This document shows, piece by piece, positions 1 to 7,770 of a stretch of 8,035 bases of DNA; position 1 is the stretch's first letter; the number at the start of each line of letters is the position of its first letter. The position numbers were made by a program, and so were the translations under genes. This DNA comes from Campylobacterales bacterium (lineage in GTDB: Bacteria; Campylobacterota; Campylobacteria; Campylobacterales; Nitratiruptoraceae). A model generated the notes under the pieces. That model was not told where the DNA came from and made no database searches. It was given only the letters and a program-made list of their open reading frames with translations. The stretch lies in NCBI GenBank assembly GCA_027068245.1, contig JAMOUF010000188.1, forward strand, positions 1 to 8,035, read 5' to 3'.

Positions 1-939
1 TTCCTGGGCCATAATAGTTATATCTACCTTTACGGGTTCGAAGCCGCACTCTTGCAAAAGTTCTTTTACCTCTTTTAAAAGCTCTTTGGAATCTATGCCT
101 TTGTATCTGTCGCTGCTGTCTGGAAAAAGCTCCCCTATATCTCCGAAATTTGCCGCACCCAAAAGGGCGTCTATAAGAGCGTGTATCACCACGTCGGCAT
201 CCGAGTGTCCGGCAAGTCCCCTGGAGTGTTCTATTTTGACTCCTCCCAAAAAGAGCTCCCTGTTCTCATCGAATGGGTGAACGTCGAAACCCTCTCCCAC
301 AAGCTCGGTTTTGGAGGGTTTTTCGATGCAGTCCAAAAATCTCAAATCCTCTTTGTAGGTGAGCTTCATAGCCCTTTTGTCGCCCTCCACATACTCTACC
401 TTCGCGCCTATGGCTCTTATGGCGCTGCTCTCGTCGGTAAACTCCCTTTGGCTTTGCAGGGCTTTTTTCAGCGTATCCGTGCGGCAGAGTTGTGGGGTTT
501 GAATGAGCTTGACCTCACTGCGCTCTATTGTTTCGTTTTGATACACCACCGTATCCGGAGGGGAGATATAGGGCACAACGCAGTCGGCTGCCTCTTTTTT
601 ATCCAATATACGCCGCACCATATCCCCGTTTACGCAGACCCTGGCTATGTCGCTCACAAGCAGATAGGGCGTTTGCACCTCTTTCAGTGCGTTTTTCACG
701 GAGGCCTGCCTGCTTTGGCCCCCCTCGATTATCAGGTAGTCGCAATACTTCTCAAAGAGCGGTTTTTCCCTTTTGGAGGAGGTTATGATGATTTTGTGGA
801 ATTTTTGCATCTTTTCGAACCGTTTGGCAACATAGAGCCAAAGCGGAAGTTCACCGGTAAAAAGCCACTGTTTTTTGGCTTTCAGCCCGAATCTGCTGGA
901 ACTTCCCGCACCAAGTAACACCAGTGTTAAATCGGACAA
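1..939 (-). CDS. ispDF: Bifunctional IspD/IspF isoprenoid-synthesis enzyme (3' end outside window)
   Basis: Cytosolic fusion enzyme of the MEP (non-mevalonate) pathway. The IspD half makes CDP-methylerythritol from MEP and CTP; the IspF half cyclises the phosphorylated product to MEcPP. My translation of the minus strand gives 313 residues. The IspD domain (about 1-205) shows the nucleotide loop [10 protein letters not shown] near residues 9-18 followed by K22/K23, then [13 protein letters not shown] and FTDESSA. The IspF domain starts near 212 with GFDVHPF. Metal ligands D219 and H221, with H253 in a [10 protein letters not shown] context, keep the spacing of E. coli IspF D8/H10/H42. DIGELFPD and the start of the TIMAQE strand follow. 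Roughly 60 C-terminal residues are missing. The start is TTG at 939-937: an in-frame TAG lies two codons upstream and AAGGA sits 6 nt before it. The usual IspD HDAARP-like segment reads SDIARV. Fusion of these two enzymes is typical of Campylobacterota. It is divergent from thiC. Confidence 0.95.
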   Translation of the reverse strand, partial: MSDLTLVLLGAGSSSRFGLKAKKQWLFTGELPLWLYVAKRFEKMQKFHKIIITSSKREKPLFEKYCDYLIIEGGQSRQASVKNALKEVQTPYLLVSDIARVCVNGDMVRRILDKKEAADCVVPYISPPDTVVYQNETIERSEVKLIQTPQLCRTDTLKKALQSQREFTDESSAIRAIGAKVEYVEGDKRAMKLTYKEDLRFLDCIEKPSKTELVGEGFDVHPFDENRELFLGGVKIEHSRGLAGHSDADVVIHALIDALLGAANFGDIGELFPDSSDRYKGIDSKELLKEVKELLQECGFEPVKVDITIMAQE

Positions 940-969
940 TCCCTATCCTTTTTGCGTAATTGTTACAAA

Positions 970-975
970 ATTATA
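970..975 (-). promoter_or_regulatory. Putative -10 box of ispDF
   Basis: On the minus strand the sequence reads TGTATAATTTTG, a perfect TATAAT with an extended TG-type context, 30 nt upstream of the TTG start. A/T runs lie upstream (about 981-1004) and no clear -35 is visible, as is common for sigma-70 promoters in Campylobacterota. Transcription would start near 963. This is inferred from the motif only. Confidence 0.5.
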
Positions 976-1094
976 CACTATAAAAGCTTTTTTTAATCTT
1001 TTTTACCAAGGTTACAAAGGGTGGTGAAGAGGGGCGGGATTTTTATATAGAGGATAAATATATAGACTTACGAGCATTTAAAGAAAGAATTAAG

Positions 1095-1100
1095 TAAAAT
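1095..1100 (+). promoter_or_regulatory. Weak candidate -10 box of thiC
   Basis: TAAAAT lies in an A/T-rich stretch about 64 nt upstream of the thiC ATG. The region has several alternative -10-like strings (TATAAA at 979-984, and ATATGTAAAAAT at about 1101-1112), so the true start site cannot be fixed by eye. Choosing 979-984 would give a leader of about 170 nt. Confidence 0.25.
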
Positions 1101-1142
1101 ATATGTAAAAATCGTAGGTAACGTTTTGTAAAACGAGAATGA

Positions 1143-2513
<1,371 letters not shown>

Positions 2514-2547
2514 CAGAGAAAATCAATTTTTTTTAAGCTAAATAGGA

Positions 2548-2553
2548 TAAAAT
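2548..2553 (+). promoter_or_regulatory. Putative -10 box of mrp
   Basis: GGATAAAATTAG holds TAAAAT 29 nt upstream of the mrp ATG. A T8 run at 2527-2534 lies just upstream, matching the periodic T-tract pattern of Campylobacterota promoters. No hairpin separates it from thiC, so mrp may be both read through from thiC and transcribed from here. Motif-level inference only. Confidence 0.35.
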
Positions 2554-2582
2554 TAGTCTGATTTAAACAAAGGAGAGCGTAG

Positions 2583-3728
2583 ATGCTAAACGAAAACAGT
2601 GTAAAAGAGGTGCTAAGCACCGTTACGTATCCGGGATTTACAAAAGATATCGTAACTTTCGGGTTTGTAAAAAACGTCGAGGTAAACGGCGACAAGGTTG
2701 CGGTGGAGCTTGATATCACCTCCAGCGCACCGGAGGTTGCCCAGCAGCTAAAAGATGAGATTACCAAAAAGCTTCAGATGAAGGGGGCCAAAGAGGTCAT
2801 AGTCAACATAAACCAGCCAAAAATGCCACGGGAGACCTCCAGCAGGGGCAAGAACCTGGCTCCACAGGTTAAAAACTTCGTAATGGTAAGCAGCGGTAAA
2901 GGGGGTGTGGGTAAATCCACCACCACGGTGAACCTGGCTATCGCTACCGCGATGCAGGGCAAGAAGGTGGGTATTTTGGATGCGGATATATATGGGCCCA
3001 ACATTCCAAGAATGATGGGGATTTTAGGGGTTCAGCCGGAAGTTGTGGGTAACAAGGTAAAACCTATCGAGACCAAATATGGCGTCGAGGTTATGAGTAT
3101 GGGCGTGCTTATGGAAGAGGGCCAGAGCCTCATTTGGAGGGGTGCTATGATTATGAAGGCCATCGAGCAGTTTTTAAGGGATATTTTATGGAGCGATTTG
3201 GATGTGCTCTTTATAGATATGCCTCCAGGAACCGGTGATGCTCAGCTGACTTTGGCCCAAAGCGTTCCGGTGACGGCCGGTGTCACCGTAACCACCCCGC
3301 AGCTGGTAAGCCTGGATGACAGCAGAAGAAGTTTGGATATGTTCAAAAAACTTCACATACCAATCGCGGGCATCATAGAGAATATGAGCGGTTTTATATG
3401 TCCAAAATGCTGCACCGAGAGCGATATATTCGGCAAAGGCACGGCTCATGAGGTGGCTTTGGAGTATGGCACGGACGTATTGGGAGAGATTCCAATCGAG
3501 CCTGCGATAAGAGAGGGAGGAGACGAGGGTAAACCGGTGGTTTACTACCATCCGGACAGCGAGACCTCCAAGCGCTATCATCAAGCCGCCAACAAACTGT
3601 GGCACTTTATAGAAAAAGTAAACGAAGAGGGCGGCGCCAGCAACGAGGCCATCCAGCCAACGACGCCTCCGGGAGTCAGTGCCTGTTCCACCGGCGGAGG
3701 TTCCCATTCGGGCGGATGCAGCCACTAA
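2583..3728 (+). CDS. mrp: Mrp/ApbC-type Fe-S cluster carrier P-loop ATPase
   Basis: Cytosolic ATPase of the Mrp/NBP35 family that carries and delivers Fe-S clusters to apo-enzymes; the upstream thiC product is a plausible client. The 381 residues hold an N-terminal MIP18/DUF59 domain (about 4-77), a linker, then the deviant Walker A SSGKGGVGKST (103-113), a Walker A'-like ILDADIYGPN (131-140), and the Walker B/switch segment FIDMPPGTGDAQLTL (210-224), all highly characteristic. The cluster-binding CXXC is C273-P-K-C276, followed directly by a third cysteine, C277. The C-terminus has an extra tail (about 350-381) that ends in a Gly/Ser/His/Cys-rich string with C368, H375, C379 and H381. Start: ATG at 2583 preceded by AAAGGAG with 6 nt spacing. 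A hairpin follows the stop. Family assignment is secure; the role of the tail is unknown. Confidence 0.96.
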   Translation: MLNENSVKEVLSTVTYPGFTKDIVTFGFVKNVEVNGDKVAVELDITSSAPEVAQQLKDEITKKLQMKGAKEVIVNINQPKMPRETSSRGKNLAPQVKNFVMVSSGKGGVGKSTTTVNLAIATAMQGKKVGILDADIYGPNIPRMMGILGVQPEVVGNKVKPIETKYGVEVMSMGVLMEEGQSLIWRGAMIMKAIEQFLRDILWSDLDVLFIDMPPGTGDAQLTLAQSVPVTAGVTVTTPQLVSLDDSRRSLDMFKKLHIPIAGIIENMSGFICPKCCTESDIFGKGTAHEVALEYGTDVLGEIPIEPAIREGGDEGKPVVYYHPDSETSKRYHQAANKLWHFIEKVNEEGGASNEAIQPTTPPGVSACSTGGGSHSGGCSH

Positions 3729-3729
3729 G

Positions 3730-3751
3730 ATTAGCCCTTTGGGCTAATTTT
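3730..3751 (+). terminator. Hairpin after mrp, probable terminator
   Basis: ATTAGCCC (3730-3737) pairs perfectly with GGGCTAAT (3741-3748) around a TTT loop and is followed by a short T run (3748-3751). It begins two bases after the mrp stop codon. The short U tract makes it a modest intrinsic terminator. Positions fit separation of mrp from the promoter that follows immediately. Confidence 0.6.
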
Positions 3752-3753
3752 GA

Positions 3754-3759
3754 TATAAT
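3754..3759 (+). promoter_or_regulatory. -10 box of the ParA-like gene
   Basis: A perfect TATAAT in TTTTGATATAATA, 26 nt upstream of the ATG at 3786 and directly after the mrp hairpin. The start site would fall near 3766, giving a leader of only about 20 nt. The box runs into an 18-bp palindrome. Confidence 0.55.
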
Positions 3760-3774
3760 ATTTTTAAAAATATT
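3757..3774. repeat. 18-bp perfect palindrome over promoter/start region
   Basis: AATATTTTTAAAAATATT is a perfect inverted repeat with no spacer. It overlaps the last bases of the -10 box and would cover the predicted transcription start of the ParA-like gene, the position expected for a repressor operator. Being pure A/T, it could also arise by chance. Confidence 0.4.
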
Positions 3775-3785
3775 CAAGAGGCTTT

Positions 3786-4583
3786 ATGCAAAAAAAAATA
3801 GCGGTAATCAACACCAAAGGCGGTGTCGGCAAAAGCACTGTAAGTATGCAGCTGATAGTTCCCTACCTCTTCCAAAAATCGAATACTCCCATATCTTTTT
3901 TTGAGTTTGATGATGAGAACGAGGACAGTATCTCCTTTGAAAAAAGCAAACTTGTCTGGCTGGAGAAAATAAAGATATCGGGAAGCGATTTAAGAGAGGA
4001 GCTAAGAGATATCCTTTTGCTGGAGAACAACATCGTAATGGACGTGGGAGCCAACAAAACCGCCATATATGTGCTGGACGCGCTTATCGACAGCGGTATG
4101 ATATATGCTCTGGATGCGGTGGTGATACCTTTGATGGATGGGGAGCTGGATGCCACAAGTGCCATAAACATCTACCAGAAGGTAAAAAACGCCAATCCGG
4201 ATATAAAGACGCTTTTCGTTTTGAATAGATGGAACGAAAGCCGTGAAATCGAGTCCCAGTTCGATATATTTTTAGGCGACAAATACGGTTTTTTCGATAC
4301 CAAGGGAGTGATAAACTATATCGACGAAAATGACAGAAATTACACCGTTTTAGCCGACAGCGACGCGATAAAATACTCCAGGGCCTTTGGCATAACTCTC
4401 TGGGAGTTCGCCAATTTGGATATGGATATAGACAAAGAGCTCAAAGAGGCCATAGAAAGAGGTGCCTCAAAAGAGGATATCCGGATACTAAGTTTTAAAA
4501 AATCGTTGAAAAAAGATTGTGAGCGTTACAAAGAGAGGGTTTTGGAAAAGGCTTTCGACAAGCTGGAGACGGCGCTGGATTAG
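3786..4583 (+). CDS. Orphan ParA/MinD-like P-loop ATPase
   Basis: A 265-residue member of the SIMIBI ParA/MinD/Soj class; such ATPases dimerise on ATP and position cargo on the nucleoid or membrane. Visible: deviant Walker A KGGVGKST (11-18) with the signature lysine K11, a Walker A'-like segment FFEFDDEN (38-45), Walker B NNIVMDVGANKT (81-92, D86) and a nucleotide-base strand FVLNRWN (144-150). The C-terminal ~55 residues are strongly charged and probably helical. I see no N-terminal DNA-binding domain, no MinD-type amphipathic C-terminal membrane helix, and no ParB-like partner beside it, so chromosome or plasmid partition is not supported. Start: ATG with AAGAGG 4 nt upstream. Codons 2-5 contain an A9 tract; loss of one A creates a TAG at codon 5. 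Its stop codon overlaps that of the convergent PAS protein gene. A role in positioning chemotaxis clusters is possible but inferred only from neighbourhood. Confidence 0.85.
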   Translation: MQKKIAVINTKGGVGKSTVSMQLIVPYLFQKSNTPISFFEFDDENEDSISFEKSKLVWLEKIKISGSDLREELRDILLLENNIVMDVGANKTAIYVLDALIDSGMIYALDAVVIPLMDGELDATSAINIYQKVKNANPDIKTLFVLNRWNESREIESQFDIFLGDKYGFFDTKGVINYIDENDRNYTVLADSDAIKYSRAFGITLWEFANLDMDIDKELKEAIERGASKEDIRILSFKKSLKKDCERYKERVLEKAFDKLETALD

Positions 4584-4592
4584 GCCTCCAGC
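4562..4592. terminator. Inverted repeat over the convergent stop codons, possible bidirectional terminator
   Basis: TCCAGC (4587-4592) can pair with either of two copies of GCTGGA (4562-4567 or 4574-4579). The nearer gives a 6-bp stem with a 7-nt loop; the farther gives 7 bp when the next base is included. It sits exactly where the two convergent genes end. A T7 run appears only from 4605 on the plus strand, so this is a weak terminator candidate. Confidence 0.25.
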
Positions 4593-6016
4593 ACATCTGC
4601 GTATCTTTTTTTGATTTTATCTATCTTCTCCTGGGCTATCTGGGTAATGAGACTTACCGACAGGTTCTCCTCTGTGGCCGAATCTATGCTTGTCTCCAGG
4701 TTTATTATCTCGTTCTTCGCAGCCTCTATCAGTTTTAGCATCTGTGAAAAAATGATGTTGAAGCCGCCGCCATCGCCTTCCGTGTGGGCTGATTCTATCA
4801 GGCCGTTTATATGGATAAAATCGAGCCTGTTTATCATAACGTTCAGCTCTTTTATGTTGTAGTATATGGAACGCAGTTTGCTTTTTGAGTTGTAGATGTT
4901 CTGGGAGAGGTTCGCCGAGTAGTATGACAAAAGGTTGAAAAGCTCGTTGATGTTTTTGAGAATCTCTCTTTTTTTCTCATCGTCGATTTTGGAGCTGGAT
5001 AGGTTTTGAATCATCTCTTTTAGAAAAAAGACAATCATTTCTATAATCAGTTTGGATGTGAGGATACTAAAGCCAATATCTTCTATATCTTTTTTCGTAT
5101 CTTCTATCAGATTGCTCATCTGAAGTATCTTTCTCTCGCTAAGCTCCGCGTTTTTTCTCATCTCATGTGAGAGCGTCGAGAAGCTTACTCCCTCTTTTTT
5201 CACTTTGTAGCTCTCTATGGAGGCGTTTAGTGAAAGAAGCCTTATATCTTCGGCAAGTTCGAATATGAATTTGGATTTGCGGCTCAGTTCGTCGTTGAGG
5301 TTTAAAAAGAGGTTCACTTTGCCGAAAATCTCGTTGAAATAGCGGTTGATTCTAAAAAAGAGCGTCTCAAGGGTGCATAAAATCTCGATAAACTCCATAT
5401 TTTCCGGCACCACAGCCGTCAAATCCACCTCACAACCTTTGATGGAATCGGTTTTCAGTATCTCCTCGCGGCTTTGAATCTCCTCGAAAAAGGCCTTTTT
5501 GGAAAAATCCTCATAACTCTCGAAACCCATCTCTTTGAGTCTTTTTAACATATACTCCAAAGCCGCGTCCATATCGTGTTTGTATTCGTATTCGAGCACC
5601 TCTTTGTAGAACTTTGGAATTATCTCAAATATTTTTGATGTGGGTTTTAATCTGATGGAGATATACTTTTCAATCTCCCCTTCGCTGTTTAAAACCGGAT
5701 AGATAGCTGCCAAAACCCAGTAGTAGCTGCCGTCTTTGGCCATATTTTTCACATACCCCACAAAGGGTTTTTTCGCCTTTATCGTATTCCATACCGCCTT
5801 GAATACCGCTCTTGGCATATCCGGATGTCTGATAATGTTGTGGGGCTTGCCGATAAGTCCCTCTTTTCCCAGTTTCGATACCCTTACAAATACGTCGTTT
5901 CCCGTCAGTATCACGCCTTTTGTATCCGTAATGGAGAAGAAAAGTTCATCTATGCCAAAGGGTGATTCCACATTTTTTGGCTCCACCCCACGCTTATTAT
6001 AGACATTTTTATACAT
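4580..6016 (-). CDS. Soluble Aer-type PAS sensor with duplicated, degenerate chemoreceptor-like hairpin
   Basis: 478 residues with no signal peptide or convincing membrane segment. Residues about 20-125 form a PAS domain closely matching that of Aer/CetB: KPHNIIRHPDMPRAVF (57-72), KNMAKDGSYYWV (90-101), KYISIR (117-122). In E. coli Aer this domain binds FAD and senses redox or energy state. After a helical linker (about 126-195), residues 198-478 form two similar ~140-residue helical hairpins. Each has a degenerate receptor tip: LSLNASIES...EGVSF (261-279) and IHINGLIES...DGGGF (401-419), the two asparagines N264 and N404 being exactly 140 apart. Compared with canonical [18 protein letters not shown], the conserved Arg of AAR is K271/H411 and the following Glu is K274/G414. 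CheA control may therefore be lost or altered. Last gene of the operon: nine bases follow the upstream stop, which overlaps the AAAGG ribosome site. Could be an atypical receptor, a CheW-like adaptor or a modulator of true receptors. Confidence 0.85.
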   Translation of the reverse strand: MYKNVYNKRGVEPKNVESPFGIDELFFSITDTKGVILTGNDVFVRVSKLGKEGLIGKPHNIIRHPDMPRAVFKAVWNTIKAKKPFVGYVKNMAKDGSYYWVLAAIYPVLNSEGEIEKYISIRLKPTSKIFEIIPKFYKEVLEYEYKHDMDAALEYMLKRLKEMGFESYEDFSKKAFFEEIQSREEILKTDSIKGCEVDLTAVVPENMEFIEILCTLETLFFRINRYFNEIFGKVNLFLNLNDELSRKSKFIFELAEDIRLLSLNASIESYKVKKEGVSFSTLSHEMRKNAELSERKILQMSNLIEDTKKDIEDIGFSILTSKLIIEMIVFFLKEMIQNLSSSKIDDEKKREILKNINELFNLLSYYSANLSQNIYNSKSKLRSIYYNIKELNVMINRLDFIHINGLIESAHTEGDGGGFNIIFSQMLKLIEAAKNEIINLETSIDSATEENLSVSLITQIAQEKIDKIKKRYADVLEA

Positions 6017-6025
6017 CTTTTACCT

Positions 6026-7351
6026 TTAAGCTAATTTTTCCATCTCTTTTGTGGATATTATCGCATATATCTTCATCAACTCTTTCATCAGATTGGAAGC
6101 CGTTTCCGCCAGCTCCGTCATCTTCGCGAACACCTCGTCGTTTTTGTTCTCTTTTTTCAGCCTCATAAGCTCTGCAGAGAGGTTGTGGACCGTTTTGTGT
6201 AGGTCTTCTATATCGGTCAAAATTGCCAAAACCTCGTCACCGTACTCTTTCAAATCCTTGAAAGCCTGCTGGGAATAGAACCACTTTCCAAAATCACAGC
6301 TGGTATAATCGGTAAGCGAGATGTTCTCATACCCCTCCAGTGCTTTGGCTGTATTTGTAAGATATATCGAGTGTGATTCTATGGCGTTTAGAATCTTGGT
6401 TATCGGTTTCTCTTTTTGATATTCGCTGCACTTGTCGTAACCCTCTTTCAAATCCTCTATGGTTGATAGAACCCTAAGGCCCGTTTTGGCCGCAAGCTCT
6501 CTGGTGGTTTTAAGTTCGCTGTTAAGAGAGTTTATCTCTTTCGAGAAGGTGTAGATATTGTCTTTTTGGGTATTGGTGTATTGAACCTGTTTTTTTATAA
6601 GTTCCGATACGTTGTGGCTGTTTTGTTTGATTTTATGGAAGGATTTTTGAACCAGGCTGGCCCCTTCCGCGCTGTCTTCTACGATATTTTTGGCGTTTGT
6701 CACCACTTTAGAGGTATTATCCATCTCATCCATAACCGATATCGTCACCTCCCGTATCTCGCTGGCGCTCTTACTGGTCTTTTCCGCAAGCTTTCTGACC
6801 TCGTCCGCCACAACCGCAAAACCTCTACCCACCTCTCCGGCCCTGGCCGCCTCTATGGCCGCATTTAGCGCCAACAGGTTGGTCTGCTCGGTGATTTCCA
6901 AAATCACGTTTAGAACATGGTCTATCCCGCTAATCTTTCTTTTTAGCTCTTCGGTTGTTTTTGTGAGATTATCCATCGCCTTTACCGATTCCAAAATATC
7001 GTTGTTGGTTTTATTGAGAATCGTTTCGCCATGCTCTATCTCGTCGGTGGTATTTTTCTGTGCGCTCTCTATCTCGTTGATACTTTGCATAATAGTATCT
7101 GTGATTTTCAGGCTCTCTTCGCTGGTGTTTAGGATATTGTCAAAGGAGTCCTGAAATTTTTCGAACCTGTTTTTGAATCTGTAGATACCGGTTTTGATAA
7201 GTGCCACGTTAAAGAGGCTTTCGGCAAGTTTGCCGCCGCTTTCTATCCATCTTAGATTATCCTGCCTCAAAATCTCGTGCAGTCGCTCTTCGCAGTTTTC
7301 CAGCTCCTCTTGGTTGAAATCCGCTCTTAGTTCATGATTTTTTTTACCCAT
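6026..7351 (-). CDS. Soluble methyl-accepting chemotaxis protein with C-terminal CZB domain (TlpD-like)
   Basis: 441-residue cytoplasmic chemoreceptor without transmembrane helices or HAMP domain. A coiled-coil signalling domain (about 70-300) carries the canonical tip [20 protein letters not shown] (154-173) then [19 protein letters not shown] (175-193), which contacts CheA and CheW/CheV. The C-terminal region (about 318-395) is a CZB zinc-binding domain, with likely ligands H327, C352 (in SCDFGKW), H385 and H389 (in DLHKTVH). This layout and length match Helicobacter pylori TlpD (433 residues), a cytosolic receptor linked to oxidant/energy responses; CZB domains are known to react with HOCl through the zinc-bound cysteine. 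Start: ATG at 7351, with AGGAG 6 nt upstream; an in-frame TTG at 7357 directly abuts that site and is unlikely. Twelve bases follow the cheY stop. Codons 3-5 hold an A8 tract; loss of one A would give a stop at codon 8. Confidence 0.93.
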   Translation of the reverse strand: MGKKNHELRADFNQEELENCEERLHEILRQDNLRWIESGGKLAESLFNVALIKTGIYRFKNRFEKFQDSFDNILNTSEESLKITDTIMQSINEIESAQKNTTDEIEHGETILNKTNNDILESVKAMDNLTKTTEELKRKISGIDHVLNVILEITEQTNLLALNAAIEAARAGEVGRGFAVVADEVRKLAEKTSKSASEIREVTISVMDEMDNTSKVVTNAKNIVEDSAEGASLVQKSFHKIKQNSHNVSELIKKQVQYTNTQKDNIYTFSKEINSLNSELKTTRELAAKTGLRVLSTIEDLKEGYDKCSEYQKEKPITKILNAIESHSIYLTNTAKALEGYENISLTDYTSCDFGKWFYSQQAFKDLKEYGDEVLAILTDIEDLHKTVHNLSAELMRLKKENKNDEVFAKMTELAETASNLMKELMKIYAIISTKEMEKLA

Positions 7352-7357
7352 TTCCAA

Positions 7358-7362
7358 CTCCT
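7358..7362 (-). promoter_or_regulatory. Ribosome binding site of the TlpD-like receptor
   Basis: AGGAG on the minus strand, 6 nt before the ATG at 7351 and immediately abutting an in-frame TTG at 7357. The zero spacing to TTG decides in favour of ATG. Confidence 0.65.
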
Positions 7363-7363
7363 G

Positions 7364-7759
7364 TTATTTTTTTTTGGCCGAAAATATAGCCTCTATTTTG
7401 GATTTTATCTTATCCGGCGTAAAGGGTTTTGAGATGTAGTTGTTAACCCCCGTTTTCAACGCCAAAATAACGTTTTCCTTCTTCGCCTCGGCTGTCACCA
7501 TCAAAATCGGCAGATGTTTCAAAGCAGGGTCCTTTCTAATCTCCTGGACCAGCTCGATGCCCGTCAGATTTGGCATATTCCAGTCGGTTATGACAAAATC
7601 GAACTTCTGGCTTCTCAGTTTTTGCAGGGCCACCTGGCCGTCTTCGGCCTCTTCTATATGGTGAAACCCCATCTCTTTTAAAATATTTTTCAAAATTCTT
7701 CGTATCATCGGTGCGTCGTCTACCACCAAAATCTTGATATCCCTACTTGGTAACGGCAT
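7364..7759 (-). CDS. cheY: CheY-type single-domain response regulator
   Basis: 131-residue receiver domain without output domain; when phosphorylated by CheA, CheY binds the flagellar switch and changes rotation. The catalytic set is complete and keeps E. coli CheY spacing with a constant shift of two: acidic pair D14/D15, phosphoacceptor D59 (in VITDWNMPN), T89 (MVTAEA), aromatic switch Y108 and K111 (YISKPFTP). The NNYISKPF and TDWNMPN blocks are typical of chemotaxis CheY rather than of transcriptional regulators. Start: ATG at 7759, with GGAGGA overlapping the stop codon of the upstream gene, indicating translational coupling. The last codons are an A9 run (KKK) before the stop. As the locus lacks cheA here and the genome may hold another cheY, this could be a second CheY serving as phosphate sink; sequence alone does not decide. 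Confidence 0.9.
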   Translation of the reverse strand: MPLPSRDIKILVVDDAPMIRRILKNILKEMGFHHIEEAEDGQVALQKLRSQKFDFVITDWNMPNLTGIELVQEIRKDPALKHLPILMVTAEAKKENVILALKTGVNNYISKPFTPDKIKSKIEAIFSAKKK

Positions 7760-7770
7760 AAATCCTCCTA
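7760..7770 (-). promoter_or_regulatory. Coupled stop / Shine-Dalgarno between cheV-like gene and cheY
   Basis: The minus strand reads TAGGAGGATTTATG: the TAG stop of the upstream gene is part of the GGAGGA ribosome site, with only 8 nt between stop and start. This arrangement supports translational coupling and co-transcription. Confidence 0.6.

Noticed and set aside
181..918. 245-codon plus-strand open frame opposite ispDF
   Set aside because: It lies entirely opposite a strongly conserved IspDF coding frame, its product resembles no family I know, and it has no convincing ribosome binding site.
1122..1135. CGTTTT-GT-AAAACG as a defined operator for thiC
   Set aside because: It is a short, low-complexity inverted repeat seen once; kept only as a note in the intergenic entry.
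3186..3725. 179-codon minus-strand open frame opposite mrp
   Set aside because: It is a mirror of the conserved Mrp coding frame (switch region and tail); composition looks like a shadow and no start signals are evident.
3786..4583. Plasmid or chromosome partition (ParA with ParB)
   Set aside because: No ParB-like gene or parS-like repeats are visible nearby, and the flanking genes are chromosomal housekeeping and chemotaxis genes.
5012..5068. Hydrophobic stretch in the PAS protein (about residues 317-335) as a membrane helix
   Set aside because: It contains K322, E326, K333 and E334 and falls in heptad phase in the return arm of the first hairpin, so a buried coiled-coil segment is more likely.
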